Below the pieces are notes generated by a model that saw only the letters and a program-made list of their open reading frames with translations, had not been told where the DNA came from and made no database searches. Both the position numbers and the translations under genes were made by a program. Positions 35,689-44,596 of a DNA stretch of 64,000 bases are shown here, piece by piece (position 1 is the first letter of the stretch; the number at the start of each line of letters is the position of its first letter). The DNA comes from Flavobacterium sp. SH_e (GTDB lineage Bacteria; Bacteroidota; Bacteroidia; Flavobacteriales; Flavobacteriaceae). The stretch covers positions 558,001-622,000 of the forward strand of contig NZ_JAOVZN010000001.1 of NCBI RefSeq assembly GCF_025717045.1. The letters are read 5' to 3'.

Positions 35689-38600
35689 ATGAGTTTCATA
35701 AACAGTATTATTAAAGTCTTTGTAGGCGATAAATCGCAAAAAGATGTCAAAGCTTTACAACCTTACTTAAACAAAATCAAGACATTCGAAGCTCCTTTAA
35801 TGAGTCTATCAAACGACGAATTAAGAGCTAGAACAGTTTATTTTAAAGATAGAATCAAAGAAGCTAGAGCTGATAAAGATGCTAAAATTGCTTCGCTTAA
35901 AGCGGAAGTAGAAAACATCGAAGACATCGATAAAAGAGAAGATCTTTATGATGCTATTGATGCTCTTGAAAAAGAGGCTTATGAAATCTCTGAGAAAACT
36001 TTATTGGAAATTCTTCCTGAAGCGTTTTCTGTAGTTAAAGAAACTGCTCGCCGTTTTAAAGAAAACTCTCGTGTTGAAGTTACTGCAACTCCAAAAGACC
36101 GTGAATTCTCAGCTGCAAAACCATATATTACTATTGAAGGTGATAAAGCGATCTGGGCTAACCAATGGAATGCTGCAGGAAAGGATATCACTTGGGATAT
36201 GATCCACTATGATGTTCAATTAATTGGTGGTATGGTATTACACGAAGGTAAAGTTGCCGAAATGCAAACGGGTGAAGGTAAAACTTTGGTTGCTACATTG
36301 CCTCTTTACTTAAACGCTTTGACAGGAAACGGAGTTCACTTAGTAACGGTGAACGACTACTTGGCAAAACGTGATAGCACTTGGAAAGCACCTTTATTCG
36401 AATTCCACGGTTTATCTGTTGATTGTATCGATAACCACCAGCCAAGTACAGAAGCTAGAAAAAAAGCTTACGATGCTGATATCACTTATGGAACCAACAA
36501 CGAGTTTGGTTTCGATTACCTAAGAGATAACATGGCGCATTCGCCTAGCGATTTAGTTCAAAGAAAACACAATTATGCAATTGTCGACGAGGTTGACTCT
36601 GTATTAATTGATGATGCTAGAACGCCGCTTATTATTTCTGGACCAGTTCCTCAGGGAGATCGTCACGAATTCAACGAATTGAAACCAAAAATTGAAAACT
36701 TAGTTGCACAACAACGTCAGTTAGCGAATGGTTTCTTAGCTGAAGCTAAAAGATTAATCAAAGAAGGTAATACGAAAGATGGAGGTTTCCAATTATTAAG
36801 AGCTTACAGAAGTTTACCCAAAAATAAAGCATTAATTAAATTTTTAAGTGAAGAAGGAATTAAACAATTGCTTCAAAAAACTGAAAATCAATACATGCAG
36901 GATAACAATCGTGAAATGCACAAAGTTGACGAAGCTTTGTATTTTGTGATTGAAGAAAAAAACAATCAAGTAGAATTGACAGACAATGGTATCAAATACC
37001 TTTCTGGAGATACTGATGCCGATTTCTTCGTTTTACCAGACATCGGAACAGAAATCGCTGCGATTGAGAAACAAAAACTAGACAAAGACGCTGAAGCTGA
37101 AGCTAAAGAAAGATTATTCCAAGACTTTGGCGTAAAAAGTGAGCGTATCCATACTCTTACTCAGCTTTTAAAAGCTTATGCTTTATTTGAAAAAGACGTA
37201 GAATATGTTATCATGGACAACAAAATTATGATTGTCGATGAACAAACAGGTCGTATCATGGACGGACGTCGTTACTCAGACGGTCTTCACCAAGCGATCG
37301 AAGCGAAAGAAAACGTAAAAATTGAAGCTGCAACTCAGACTTTTGCAACAATTACATTGCAGAATTATTTCAGAATGTACAACAAATTAGGTGGTATGAC
37401 TGGTACTGCTGTTACAGAAGCTGGTGAGTTATGGCAAATTTATAAATTGGATGTTGTTGAAATTCCTACTAACCGTGGAATTGCAAGAATTGACAAAGAA
37501 GATTATATCTACAAAACAACTCGTGAGAAATTCAACGCTGTTATTGAAGACGTTACTGAATTATCACAAGCTGGAAGACCGGTATTGATTGGAACAACTT
37601 CTGTTGAGATTTCAGAATTATTAAGCCGTATGCTTAAAATGAGAGGAATCACACACAACGTATTGAATGCTAAAATGCATAAGCAAGAAGCTCAAATCGT
37701 TGAAGAAGCTGGTAAAGCTGGAGTTGTAACTATTGCAACAAACATGGCTGGTCGTGGTACCGATATTAAATTATCTCCAGAAGTAAAAGCTGCGGGAGGT
37801 TTAGCAATCGTTGGTACAGAGCGTCATGATTCTCGTCGTGTAGACAGACAGTTACGTGGTCGTTCTGGTCGTCAAGGAGACCCAGGAAGTTCTCAATTCT
37901 ATGTTTCTCTTGAAGATAACTTAATGCGCTTATTTGGTTCTGAAAGAGTTGCTAAAGTAATGGACAGAATGGGATTGAAAGAAGGTGAAGTTATTCAGCA
38001 TTCTATGATGACTAAATCTATCGAAAGAGCTCAGAAAAAAGTAGAGGAAAACAACTTTGGTGTTCGTAAACGTTTATTAGAATATGATGACGTTATGAAC
38101 TCTCAACGTGAGGTAGTTTACAAACGTCGTCGTCATGCATTGTTCGGAGAGCGTTTGAAACTGGATATTGCAAACATGCTTTATGATACTTGCGAATTAA
38201 TTGTAAGCAATAATAAAGTTGCTAATGATTTTAAAGGATATGAGTTTGACTTAATTCGTTATTTCGGAATTACATCTCCAATTTCTGAAGCAGATTTCTT
38301 AAAATTATCTGATATTGAAGTTACTGGAAAAGTATACAAAGAAGCTTTAGCTTTTTACACTGAAAAAACTGAAAGAAGCGCAAGAGAAGCTTTCCCAATT
38401 ATCAAAGGAGTTTTTGAAGAGCCAAACAATCGTTTCGAAAGGATTGTAGTTCCATTTACAGACGGAATCAAAACTTTGAATGTAGTTACTGACTTGAAAA
38501 AAGCTTACGAAAGCGAAGGAGCCCAATTAATTGCTGATTTTGAGAAAAACATCACACTTTCTATTGTTGATGAAGCTTGGAAAAAACACTTACGCAAAAT

Positions 38601-39030
38601 GGATGAATTGAAACAATCTGTTCAATTGGCTGTTCACGAGCAAAAAGATCCATTGCTTATTTACAAATTAGAAGCTTTCAACTTGTTTAGAGGAATGTTG
38701 GACAACGTTAACAAAGAAGTTATTTCATTCTTATTTAAAGGGGATTTACCTGCTCAAAACGCTCCAGAAATTCACGAAGCAAGAGAAGTTCGTCAAAAAG
38801 AAAATTTACAATTAAGCAAAGACGAAATTCCAAATAGCGAAAGCATGAACCGTGAAGCTGGTGAAACACAACAACGTCAAGTTACCGAAACTATCGTTAG
38901 AGATATGCCAAAAATCAACAGAAATGATAATGTTGTAGTTCAAGAAATTGCTACTGGTAAAACAGAAACAATGAAGTACAAAAAAGCTGAAGCTTTAATT
39001 GCTGCTGGAACTTGGGTTTTGATTAACTAA
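35689..39030 (+). CDS. secA: Preprotein translocase ATPase SecA
   Basis: 1113 residues, the long Bacteroidota form. Walker A region [16 protein letters not shown] near 191, [28 protein letters not shown] near 301, GTDIKL in the second motor half, and the regulatory [20 protein letters not shown]. It powers export through SecYEG. The C-terminus ends in a Bacteroidota-specific stretch ([10 protein letters not shown]...G-T-W-V-L-I-N) and lacks the Cys-rich zinc tail used for SecB binding in Proteobacteria. Monocistronic with a strong palindromic terminator. Confidence 0.98.
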   Translation: MSFINSIIKVFVGDKSQKDVKALQPYLNKIKTFEAPLMSLSNDELRARTVYFKDRIKEARADKDAKIASLKAEVENIEDIDKREDLYDAIDALEKEAYEISEKTLLEILPEAFSVVKETARRFKENSRVEVTATPKDREFSAAKPYITIEGDKAIWANQWNAAGKDITWDMIHYDVQLIGGMVLHEGKVAEMQTGEGKTLVATLPLYLNALTGNGVHLVTVNDYLAKRDSTWKAPLFEFHGLSVDCIDNHQPSTEARKKAYDADITYGTNNEFGFDYLRDNMAHSPSDLVQRKHNYAIVDEVDSVLIDDARTPLIISGPVPQGDRHEFNELKPKIENLVAQQRQLANGFLAEAKRLIKEGNTKDGGFQLLRAYRSLPKNKALIKFLSEEGIKQLLQKTENQYMQDNNREMHKVDEALYFVIEEKNNQVELTDNGIKYLSGDTDADFFVLPDIGTEIAAIEKQKLDKDAEAEAKERLFQDFGVKSERIHTLTQLLKAYALFEKDVEYVIMDNKIMIVDEQTGRIMDGRRYSDGLHQAIEAKENVKIEAATQTFATITLQNYFRMYNKLGGMTGTAVTEAGELWQIYKLDVVEIPTNRGIARIDKEDYIYKTTREKFNAVIEDVTELSQAGRPVLIGTTSVEISELLSRMLKMRGITHNVLNAKMHKQEAQIVEEAGKAGVVTIATNMAGRGTDIKLSPEVKAAGGLAIVGTERHDSRRVDRQLRGRSGRQGDPGSSQFYVSLEDNLMRLFGSERVAKVMDRMGLKEGEVIQHSMMTKSIERAQKKVEENNFGVRKRLLEYDDVMNSQREVVYKRRRHALFGERLKLDIANMLYDTCELIVSNNKVANDFKGYEFDLIRYFGITSPISEADFLKLSDIEVTGKVYKEALAFYTEKTERSAREAFPIIKGVFEEPNNRFERIVVPFTDGIKTLNVVTDLKKAYESEGAQLIADFEKNITLSIVDEAWKKHLRKMDELKQSVQLAVHEQKDPLLIYKLEAFNLFRGMLDNVNKEVISFLFKGDLPAQNAPEIHEAREVRQKENLQLSKDEIPNSESMNREAGETQQRQVTETIVRDMPKINRNDNVVVQEIATGKTETMKYKKAEALIAAGTWVLIN

Positions 39031-39040
39031 CATTTTTTTA

Positions 39041-39185
39041 AGTATTCAGTTGCAGTCACAGTTTATAGACTGATACTTTTAAATTCCATAAAAAAGACCG
39101 ATAGTTTAAACTATCGGTCTTTTCTTTTTATCTTTTTATCTAAATTTTAGTTTATACTCTAAACTGAGACTGAAAACTGCGACTT
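39041..39185. repeat. Word-repeat inverted arms (CAGTC family) flanking the secA terminator
   Basis: Left arm 39041-39065 (TTCAGTTGCAGTCACAGTTTA) faces right arm 39160-39185 (TAAACTGAGACTGAAAACTG). The innermost 13 bases match at 12 positions. The same word family bounds the S23 pseudogene at 30473-30990. The right arm reaches the stop codon of the methyltransferase gene. Confidence 0.7.
39092..39123. terminator. Perfect palindromic terminator between secA and the SpoU gene
   Basis: AAAAGACCGATAGTTT and its exact complement form a 32-bp palindrome with flanking T/A runs; it serves both convergent genes. Confidence 0.9.
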
Positions 39186-39846
39186 ATTTTGGGTTATCTT
39201 GATAATAACGCGCTTCGATTCGTTTTATATCTTTAATAGAATTTTTAGCCCACTCTAAACGTTTTACTAAAATTTCTTCTTCAGTCAATTTCCAATTGAT
39301 ATCAGATCTACGAAGTCTGTTTGTTAAGCTTTGAATAATGATTGCAGCCGAAACCGAAATATTTAAACTTTCAGTAAAACCAACCATTGGTATTTTTAAG
39401 AAACCATCTGCATTGTCCATAATTTCTTGTGATAATCCTTCTTTTTCTGTTCCGAAGAATAAAGCACTTGGTTTTGTAATATCGAAATCTTCCAACATAC
39501 AATCTTTCTCGTGCGGAGTTGTTGCAATAATCTGATATCCTTTACTTCTCAAATCAGAAAGACATCCTGAAACCGAATCAAATCGGTTAATATCAACCCA
39601 TTTTTGTGCGCCTAAAGCAATTTCTTTATCTATTCTTTTTCCAAAACGCTGTTCAATTACATTCAATTCCTGAATTCCGAAGACTTCGCAGCTTCGCATT
39701 ACAGCACTTGTATTGTGCATTTGGTAAACATCTTCTACTGCAACTGTAAAATGTTTTGTTCTATTTTCTAGTACTTTTAAAAAATTAGCTTTTCTATTTT
39801 CAGTCAATATATTTTCTAAGAATGCGAGGTAATCTAAATCAATCAT
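39184..39846 (-). CDS. SpoU/TrmH family RNA 2'-O-methyltransferase
   Basis: 220 residues. SPOUT motifs: N-T-S-A-V-M-R-S-C-E-V-F-G (motif 1), LFFGTEKEGLSQEI (motif 2), and IPMVGFTESLNISVSAAIII (motif 3, the trefoil-knot SAM site). The architecture is like TrmH, which methylates Gm18 of tRNA; the exact target is not proven. A TATTTTTG -7 element lies upstream. Convergent with secA. Confidence 0.92.
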   Translation of the reverse strand: MIDLDYLAFLENILTENRKANFLKVLENRTKHFTVAVEDVYQMHNTSAVMRSCEVFGIQELNVIEQRFGKRIDKEIALGAQKWVDINRFDSVSGCLSDLRSKGYQIIATTPHEKDCMLEDFDITKPSALFFGTEKEGLSQEIMDNADGFLKIPMVGFTESLNISVSAAIIIQSLTNRLRRSDINWKLTEEEILVKRLEWAKNSIKDIKRIEARYYQDNPK

Positions 39847-39863
39847 TTTATTTATGTTTGGCG

Positions 39864-39871
39864 CAAAAATA
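39864..39871 (-). promoter_or_regulatory. -7 element for the SpoU gene
   Basis: Reads TATTTTTG on the minus strand, 17 bp before the ATG at 39846. Confidence 0.45.
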
Positions 39872-39905
39872 ATAAATAAAAGAGAAAGAAGACTTCACCT
39901 ATTTT

Positions 39906-40874
39906 TCAGCCTGCCAAATCTTCAATAAAATTGGCATTAAGCTTTTCGTGCAAAACATTGAGCTGAGCCAAATTCACAGACAAGATATCGTCTTTGTATG
40001 AATCTCCTATAAAAACTGCCTGTTCATTTTTAGAATGTTTTTTAAGACGCTCTAGCATTGTATTTATTTCTATTTCAGAGTAATCAATATTAATAAAAGC
40101 AATAAATCGCTCAATTACATTCTTCATTCCGTCATTATAATTGAGTACTATCACATTTTGGTCTGTTTCATAAAAGTCTAAAAAACTTTGAAAATATTTT
40201 TCTAAAACCAAAGCTTGATACTCGTAAAAACTTAACTCCTCAATTTCTTTTGAAGTAATTCCGAAAACACTCGACGGAATTATATTTGGAACCATATGCA
40301 TTCCTGCCATCTTTTGATGTGATCTTAAAACATCTCCCGGATTTCGGTATAATAAAGCAAAAGGGATTTCAGAAAAAACAGATCTTAAATAAGGAGCCTT
40401 AAAAATACTCCATGCGTCCAATTTTATAATTAAATGCTTTTGATCTGGAAATCTTTTTTGACCTAAGAATCTCAAAACCGATTTCAGTAAAACTGTTTTG
40501 GCATCTTCATTAAAAGCATCACTCCTTAAAATTTGATCGACAATAGGAGCTTCAGAAACCATAATATTTGAAGATGAAGTTGCCAGAGACTGACTTAACA
40601 TGGTTGATCCACATCTTGACACATGAAAAACTAATCCTTTTAATTCAACAGAATCCAATTCTTTTGACCATTCAATAATATTTTCTGCTGTGCTAACTAA
40701 TCTAAAACGCTTCGAATTATAACTATGGCTTCTACATTTCACAATTGTTTCTTCAAAAAAAGGTTCTGCAAAAGGTATGTCTGAGAAATAACTCCATTCA
40801 AAATAGATTTCATCCTTTTTTTCAACTAAGTTAATCGGAATCCAATTTGAAATAAAATCTTTTACATTTTCCAT
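39906..40874 (-). CDS. PAPS-dependent sulfotransferase family protein
   Basis: 322 residues. The 5'-phosphosulfate loop is LVFHVSRCGSTMLSQSLA (residues 81-98, with R-C-G-S-T) and the 3'-phosphate site is ALLYRNPGDVLRSH (173-186). These are the two PAPS-binding motifs of cytosolic-type sulfotransferases. Last gene of a three-gene operon (1 bp after the hydroxylase gene) whose first gene makes PAPS. The acceptor is unknown; the hydroxylase partner suggests sulfation of a newly introduced hydroxyl (inference). Confidence 0.87.
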   Translation of the reverse strand: MENVKDFISNWIPINLVEKKDEIYFEWSYFSDIPFAEPFFEETIVKCRSHSYNSKRFRLVSTAENIIEWSKELDSVELKGLVFHVSRCGSTMLSQSLATSSSNIMVSEAPIVDQILRSDAFNEDAKTVLLKSVLRFLGQKRFPDQKHLIIKLDAWSIFKAPYLRSVFSEIPFALLYRNPGDVLRSHQKMAGMHMVPNIIPSSVFGITSKEIEELSFYEYQALVLEKYFQSFLDFYETDQNVIVLNYNDGMKNVIERFIAFINIDYSEIEINTMLERLKKHSKNEQAVFIGDSYKDDILSVNLAQLNVLHEKLNANFIEDLAG

Positions 40875-40875
40875 T

Positions 40876-41565
40876 TTATGAATTCATTTGTGATTGAAGT
40901 TCCTCAATTATCTTGGTATTAATTTCGGACGGATTTCTAGAAAGTTCTGCAATAATCTGCTGTTTTACATCATCTGAATATTGTTTATTCGGTAGATAAT
41001 TCACATCAAACCCCATTTTAGAAAACAATTCGTCAGACCATTCATTTCTTAAACAATCCAACGTTAAGTGAATTCTTGGTTCCAAACTTTTGTTTTGAAC
41101 GCTGTGCGGTAACTGAAAATTGGCATACCAGCATTCTCCCATTTTCATCGGAATTCGTTTCCTATCTACATAAAAATACACTTCAGAATTGGTGAGAATT
41201 GGAATATGAATCCTAAAAAACCCTTCTTCATACGAAGTATCATTATCAAAATGTTCTTTAATCTCGCTATTAGGTCCGAGTCTTAACAATCGAACTGATT
41301 CTTTTTCGCATTCAAACCAATCCATTATTTCTTTAAAATAAGGACAACTGTCAAGTAAAGGCGTATTTTTATATTCTTTATCTGGAAAGGAAAGAATATC
41401 CGTTTCTAAACCAGATTGTGATCGTAAAGAAATACTTGTCCATTTTCCTTCATATTTATTTGTATTAAAATGCGGCGTCCACAAATTTGCTTCGCAAGTC
41501 AATAAATCATTTTTCAATTTTTCGATCGAAAAAGAAATTGGAAGTTGGCAGGAAGAAGGATTCAT
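40876..41565 (-). CDS. Aspartyl/asparaginyl beta-hydroxylase-like 2-oxoglutarate dioxygenase
   Basis: 229 residues. The AspH core runs from about 92 to 172: L-G-P-N-S-E-I-K-E-H-F-D with His105-x-Asp107 as the iron ligands, F-F-R-I-H-I-P-I, G-E-C-W-Y-A-N, His154 in Q-L-P-H-S-V-Q-N, and Arg164 in E-P-R-I-H-L-T-L-D as the 2-oxoglutarate contact. Such enzymes hydroxylate Asp, Asn, Pro or Arg in peptides or natural products. Middle gene of the APS kinase-sulfotransferase operon with gaps of 5 and 1 bp. Confidence 0.85.
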   Translation of the reverse strand: MNPSSCQLPISFSIEKLKNDLLTCEANLWTPHFNTNKYEGKWTSISLRSQSGLETDILSFPDKEYKNTPLLDSCPYFKEIMDWFECEKESVRLLRLGPNSEIKEHFDNDTSYEEGFFRIHIPILTNSEVYFYVDRKRIPMKMGECWYANFQLPHSVQNKSLEPRIHLTLDCLRNEWSDELFSKMGFDVNYLPNKQYSDDVKQQIIAELSRNPSEINTKIIEELQSQMNS

Positions 41566-41570
41566 AAGTC

Positions 41571-42098
41571 TTAAAATTTTAAATTGGTAATTATAAAATT
41601 GTACAATTTATTGGCAGAAACGGAAACGGTTTCAGAATCTGTTTTTAATACTAAATCTACTTTTTTTGGAGTTTCATAAACATCTGTTATTCCAGTAAAA
41701 TTTTTAATTTTATTCAAATCATTATCAGGCAATAATGCTTTTTTGTATAATCCTTTTGGATCTCTTTCGATCAAATTATGAATCGAGCAATCCAGAAAGA
41801 CCGTTTTTACAAATTCAAAAGTCCTTAATTCATTCCTAAGATTTTCATATGGATTTATAACCGACATCAAAACAATCTTATTTTCTTCAATCAGAGCTCG
41901 ACCAACATTAAAAAGACGTCTTATGTTTTCGCAACGATCTTCTTTAGAAAATCCTAAATCTTTACAGATTGTTTGTCGGTAAACATCACCATCTATTATT
42001 TCTGCTTCATAATTATTTTGAAGCAACAGATGTCTGACATTTTCTGCCAGCGTCGTTTTTCCTGAGCCAGACAAACCTGTAAATTGAATTAAAATCAT
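41571..42098 (-). CDS. cysC: Adenylyl-sulfate (APS) kinase
   Basis: 175 residues, single-domain CysC. P-loop TGLSGSGKTT (7-16), DGDVYRQTICKDLGFSKEDR and C-E-N-I-R-R (36-61), ISP-like INPYEN, and IERDPKGLYKKAL. It phosphorylates APS to PAPS, the sulfate donor. No ATP sulfurylase (cysD/cysN) is adjacent, and the neighbour is a PAPS-using sulfotransferase rather than PAPS reductase, so this copy probably feeds sulfation, not cysteine synthesis (inference). Confidence 0.92.
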   Translation of the reverse strand: MILIQFTGLSGSGKTTLAENVRHLLLQNNYEAEIIDGDVYRQTICKDLGFSKEDRCENIRRLFNVGRALIEENKIVLMSVINPYENLRNELRTFEFVKTVFLDCSIHNLIERDPKGLYKKALLPDNDLNKIKNFTGITDVYETPKKVDLVLKTDSETVSVSANKLYNFIITNLKF

Positions 42099-42264
42099 TT
42101 TAGAAACACTTTTATCAAACGCGACATTAAAACTAAATAATTCAAAGCGAGAGACAAAGAGTATAAATACCCATTATTTTCCCTTAAAAAGAACAGCTGA
42201 TCCCAACTATTTACTAAACATTTGAAGAAAGAAATTACTATTTTTATCTTTTAATAAATTAAGA

Positions 42265-42954
42265 ATGAAAAAGAAACTTGTAGTCTTAACCGGAGCAGGA
42301 ATCAGTGCCGAAAGCGGAATCAAAACATTTCGCGACAGCGATGGTTTATGGGAAGGTCATGATGTAATGGAAGTTGCAACGCCAGAAGGCTGGTTCAAAA
42401 ATCAAGAATTAGTTTTGGATTTTTACAACAAACGCCGCCAGCAGTTAAAAGAAGTAAAACCAAATCTTGGACATATTATTTTGGCAGAATTGGAAAAGGA
42501 TTTTGATGTATATATTATTACTCAAAATGTTGACGATTTGCACGAACGCGCCGGAAGCTCAAAAGTTTTGCATTTACATGGCGAATTATTAAAAGTTCGA
42601 AGCACACAAAACAAAAATCTAATTTTAGATTGGACAGATGACTTGCTTACGGGAGATTTAGACACAAACGGCCATCAATTGCGTCCGCATATTGTTTGGT
42701 TTGGCGAAGAAGTTCCTGCTTTGGAAGAAGCTATCGACATTACCGAAACGGCTGATTATTTTGCTGTAATTGGGACTTCGCTCCAAGTTTATCCTGCAGC
42801 AGGCCTAATTGCTTACACACCAAGCACAACTCCTGTTTTTTATATTGATCCAAAACCAATTGCAATTCCGAATCTTCGAAACAAAGTAGAAACGATTGCA
42901 AAATTTGCGTCAGAAGGAGTTGCCGATTTAAGAGAGCGATTAAATTCATTTTGA
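42265..42954 (+). CDS. cobB: Sir2 family NAD-dependent deacylase (class III, cysteine-free)
   Basis: 229 residues. GAGISAESGIKTFRD (10-24), TQNVDDLHERAG, catalytic His in LHLHGELLKVR, and a final W-F-G-E. The substrate-pocket Y-x-x-R (FYNKRR) marks Sirt5/CobB-like desuccinylase/demalonylase activity. The segment that holds the structural zinc in most sirtuins has no Cys at all (R-S-T-Q-N-K-N...D-L-D-T-N-G-H). Monocistronic. Confidence 0.93.
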   Translation: MKKKLVVLTGAGISAESGIKTFRDSDGLWEGHDVMEVATPEGWFKNQELVLDFYNKRRQQLKEVKPNLGHIILAELEKDFDVYIITQNVDDLHERAGSSKVLHLHGELLKVRSTQNKNLILDWTDDLLTGDLDTNGHQLRPHIVWFGEEVPALEEAIDITETADYFAVIGTSLQVYPAAGLIAYTPSTTPVFYIDPKPIAIPNLRNKVETIAKFASEGVADLRERLNSF

Positions 42955-42999
42955 ATGTATAAATGCGCTTTTAATTAGCTGTAATCGCTAAATTCTGTT

Positions 43000-43007
43000 T
43001 ATATTTG
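43000..43007 (+). promoter_or_regulatory. -7 element for purB
   Basis: TATATTTG, an exact TAnnTTTG, 25 bp before the purB ATG. Confidence 0.5.
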
Positions 43008-43032
43008 CACCTTTCGAAAAAACAACATAACA

Positions 43033-44379
43033 ATGACTACTCTAAACGAACTGAATGCTATATCGCCAATTGACGGAAGATATAGAAATAAAACTCAAAA
43101 TTTAGCCCCTTTTTTCTCTGAAGAAGCTTTAATAAAATATCGCGTTTTAGTTGAAGTGGAATACTTCATTGCGTTATGCCAAATTCCATTGCCACAATTA
43201 AAAGGCATTGATTCTAGTTTATTTGAAAGCTTGAGAAATATCTACAAAAATTTCTCAACAGAAGATGCACTTTGGATTAAAGAAACAGAAAAAGTAACCA
43301 ATCACGACGTAAAAGCGGTTGAATACTTTATTAAAGATGCTTTTGAAAAATTAGGTTTATCTCAATACAAAGAGTTCATTCACTTCGGGTTAACATCTCA
43401 AGATATTAATAATACTGCAATTCCGCTTTCTACAAAAGAAGCGTTTGAGCAAGTTTATATGCCAACGCTAATTGCTGTAATTGCAAAACTAAAAGAGTTA
43501 AGCACAGAATGGAAAGACATTCCGATGCTTGCTCGTACACATGGACAGCCAGCCTCTCCTACCCGTTTAGGAAAAGAAATTTTGGTATTTGTTGAGCGTT
43601 TAGAAGAGCAAATGCGTTTGTTGTTCAATATTCCGTTTGCTGCTAAATTTGGTGGAGCTACAGGAAACTTTAACGCACATCATGTAGCATATCCACAAAT
43701 TGACTGGAAACAATTCGGAAATAAATTTGTTGAAACTGATCTTGGTTTAAAACATTCTTTTCCAACAACTCAAATTGAGCATTACGATCATTTTGCTGCA
43801 TTTTTTGATGCTTTAAAAAGAATCAATACTATTATTATTGATTTAGATCGTGACATCTGGACGTATGTTTCGATGGATTATTTTAAACAAAAAATCAAAG
43901 CGGGAGAAATTGGATCTTCTGCAATGCCACATAAAGTAAACCCAATTGATTTTGAAAACTCTGAAGGAAACTTAGGAATTGCAAATGCTATTTTTGAACA
44001 TCTTTCTGCAAAATTACCAATCTCGAGATTACAGCGTGACTTAACTGACAGTACTGTTTTACGTAATGTTGGTGTTCCTTTCGGGCATACAATTATTGCT
44101 TTTGAAGCTACTCTTAAAGGTTTGAATAAATTACTTTTGAACGAAAGTAAATTTGCTGAAGATTTAGAGAAAAACTGGGCAGTTGTGGCAGAAGCAATTC
44201 AGACTATTTTACGTCGTGAAGCGTATCCAAATCCTTACGAAGCTTTAAAAGGTTTAACAAGAACTAACGAAGCAATCGATAAAAATGCGATTCATAATTT
44301 CATTGCAACTTTAGAAGTTTCAGATTCTGTTAGAGCAGAATTATTAGCTATAACTCCTAGCAATTACACAGGAATTTAA
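43033..44379 (+). CDS. purB: Adenylosuccinate lyase
   Basis: 448 residues. Fumarase/aspartase superfamily signature GSSAMPHKVNPIDFENSEG at about 293-311, T-R-T-H-G-Q-P-A-S-P-T for catalytic His, and N-H-D-V-K-A-V-E-Y-F-I. It acts twice in purine synthesis, releasing fumarate from SAICAR and adenylosuccinate. Own promoter and a strong terminator; no other purine gene is adjacent. Confidence 0.97.
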   Translation: MTTLNELNAISPIDGRYRNKTQNLAPFFSEEALIKYRVLVEVEYFIALCQIPLPQLKGIDSSLFESLRNIYKNFSTEDALWIKETEKVTNHDVKAVEYFIKDAFEKLGLSQYKEFIHFGLTSQDINNTAIPLSTKEAFEQVYMPTLIAVIAKLKELSTEWKDIPMLARTHGQPASPTRLGKEILVFVERLEEQMRLLFNIPFAAKFGGATGNFNAHHVAYPQIDWKQFGNKFVETDLGLKHSFPTTQIEHYDHFAAFFDALKRINTIIIDLDRDIWTYVSMDYFKQKIKAGEIGSSAMPHKVNPIDFENSEGNLGIANAIFEHLSAKLPISRLQRDLTDSTVLRNVGVPFGHTIIAFEATLKGLNKLLLNESKFAEDLEKNWAVVAEAIQTILRREAYPNPYEALKGLTRTNEAIDKNAIHNFIATLEVSDSVRAELLAITPSNYTGI

Positions 44380-44401
44380 GAAAAACTCCAAATATTTTAT
44401 C

Positions 44402-44436
44402 AAAAAAAGCTATCTTTATCGAGATAGCTTTTTTTA
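44402..44436 (+). terminator. Terminator after purB
   Basis: AAAAAGCTATCT (44404-44415) pairs with AGATAGCTTTTT (44422-44433), followed by T residues. Confidence 0.9.
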
Positions 44437-44461
44437 TTTAACCCGGAGTAGTCCAAATTGC

Positions 44462-44582
44462 TTCACTTAACTTTATTTTCGTTGGAGTTCAGTGAATTAC
44501 ATTTTAAAAAAAGTCTTTTCGTTCAAAAAGCCAGATTTTGAACAAAGACTTAAATGAAAAGCTGGATCAAGCTCCACGAAAA
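44462..44582 (+). ncRNA. Structured leader before the antiporter gene
   Basis: Nested stems: TTTTCGTTGGAG (44476-44487) with CTCCACGAAAA (44572-44582), and inside AAGTCTTT-tc-GTTCAAAA (44511-44528) with TTTTGAAC-AAAGACTT (44536-44551). A competing stem TTCACT (44462-44467) with AGTGAA (44491-44496) overlaps the outer stem. It lies between the purB terminator and the antiporter ATG. It could be a cis-regulatory leader; no known riboswitch consensus was recognised. Confidence 0.4.
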
Positions 44583-44596
44583 CTAAAATACCACCT

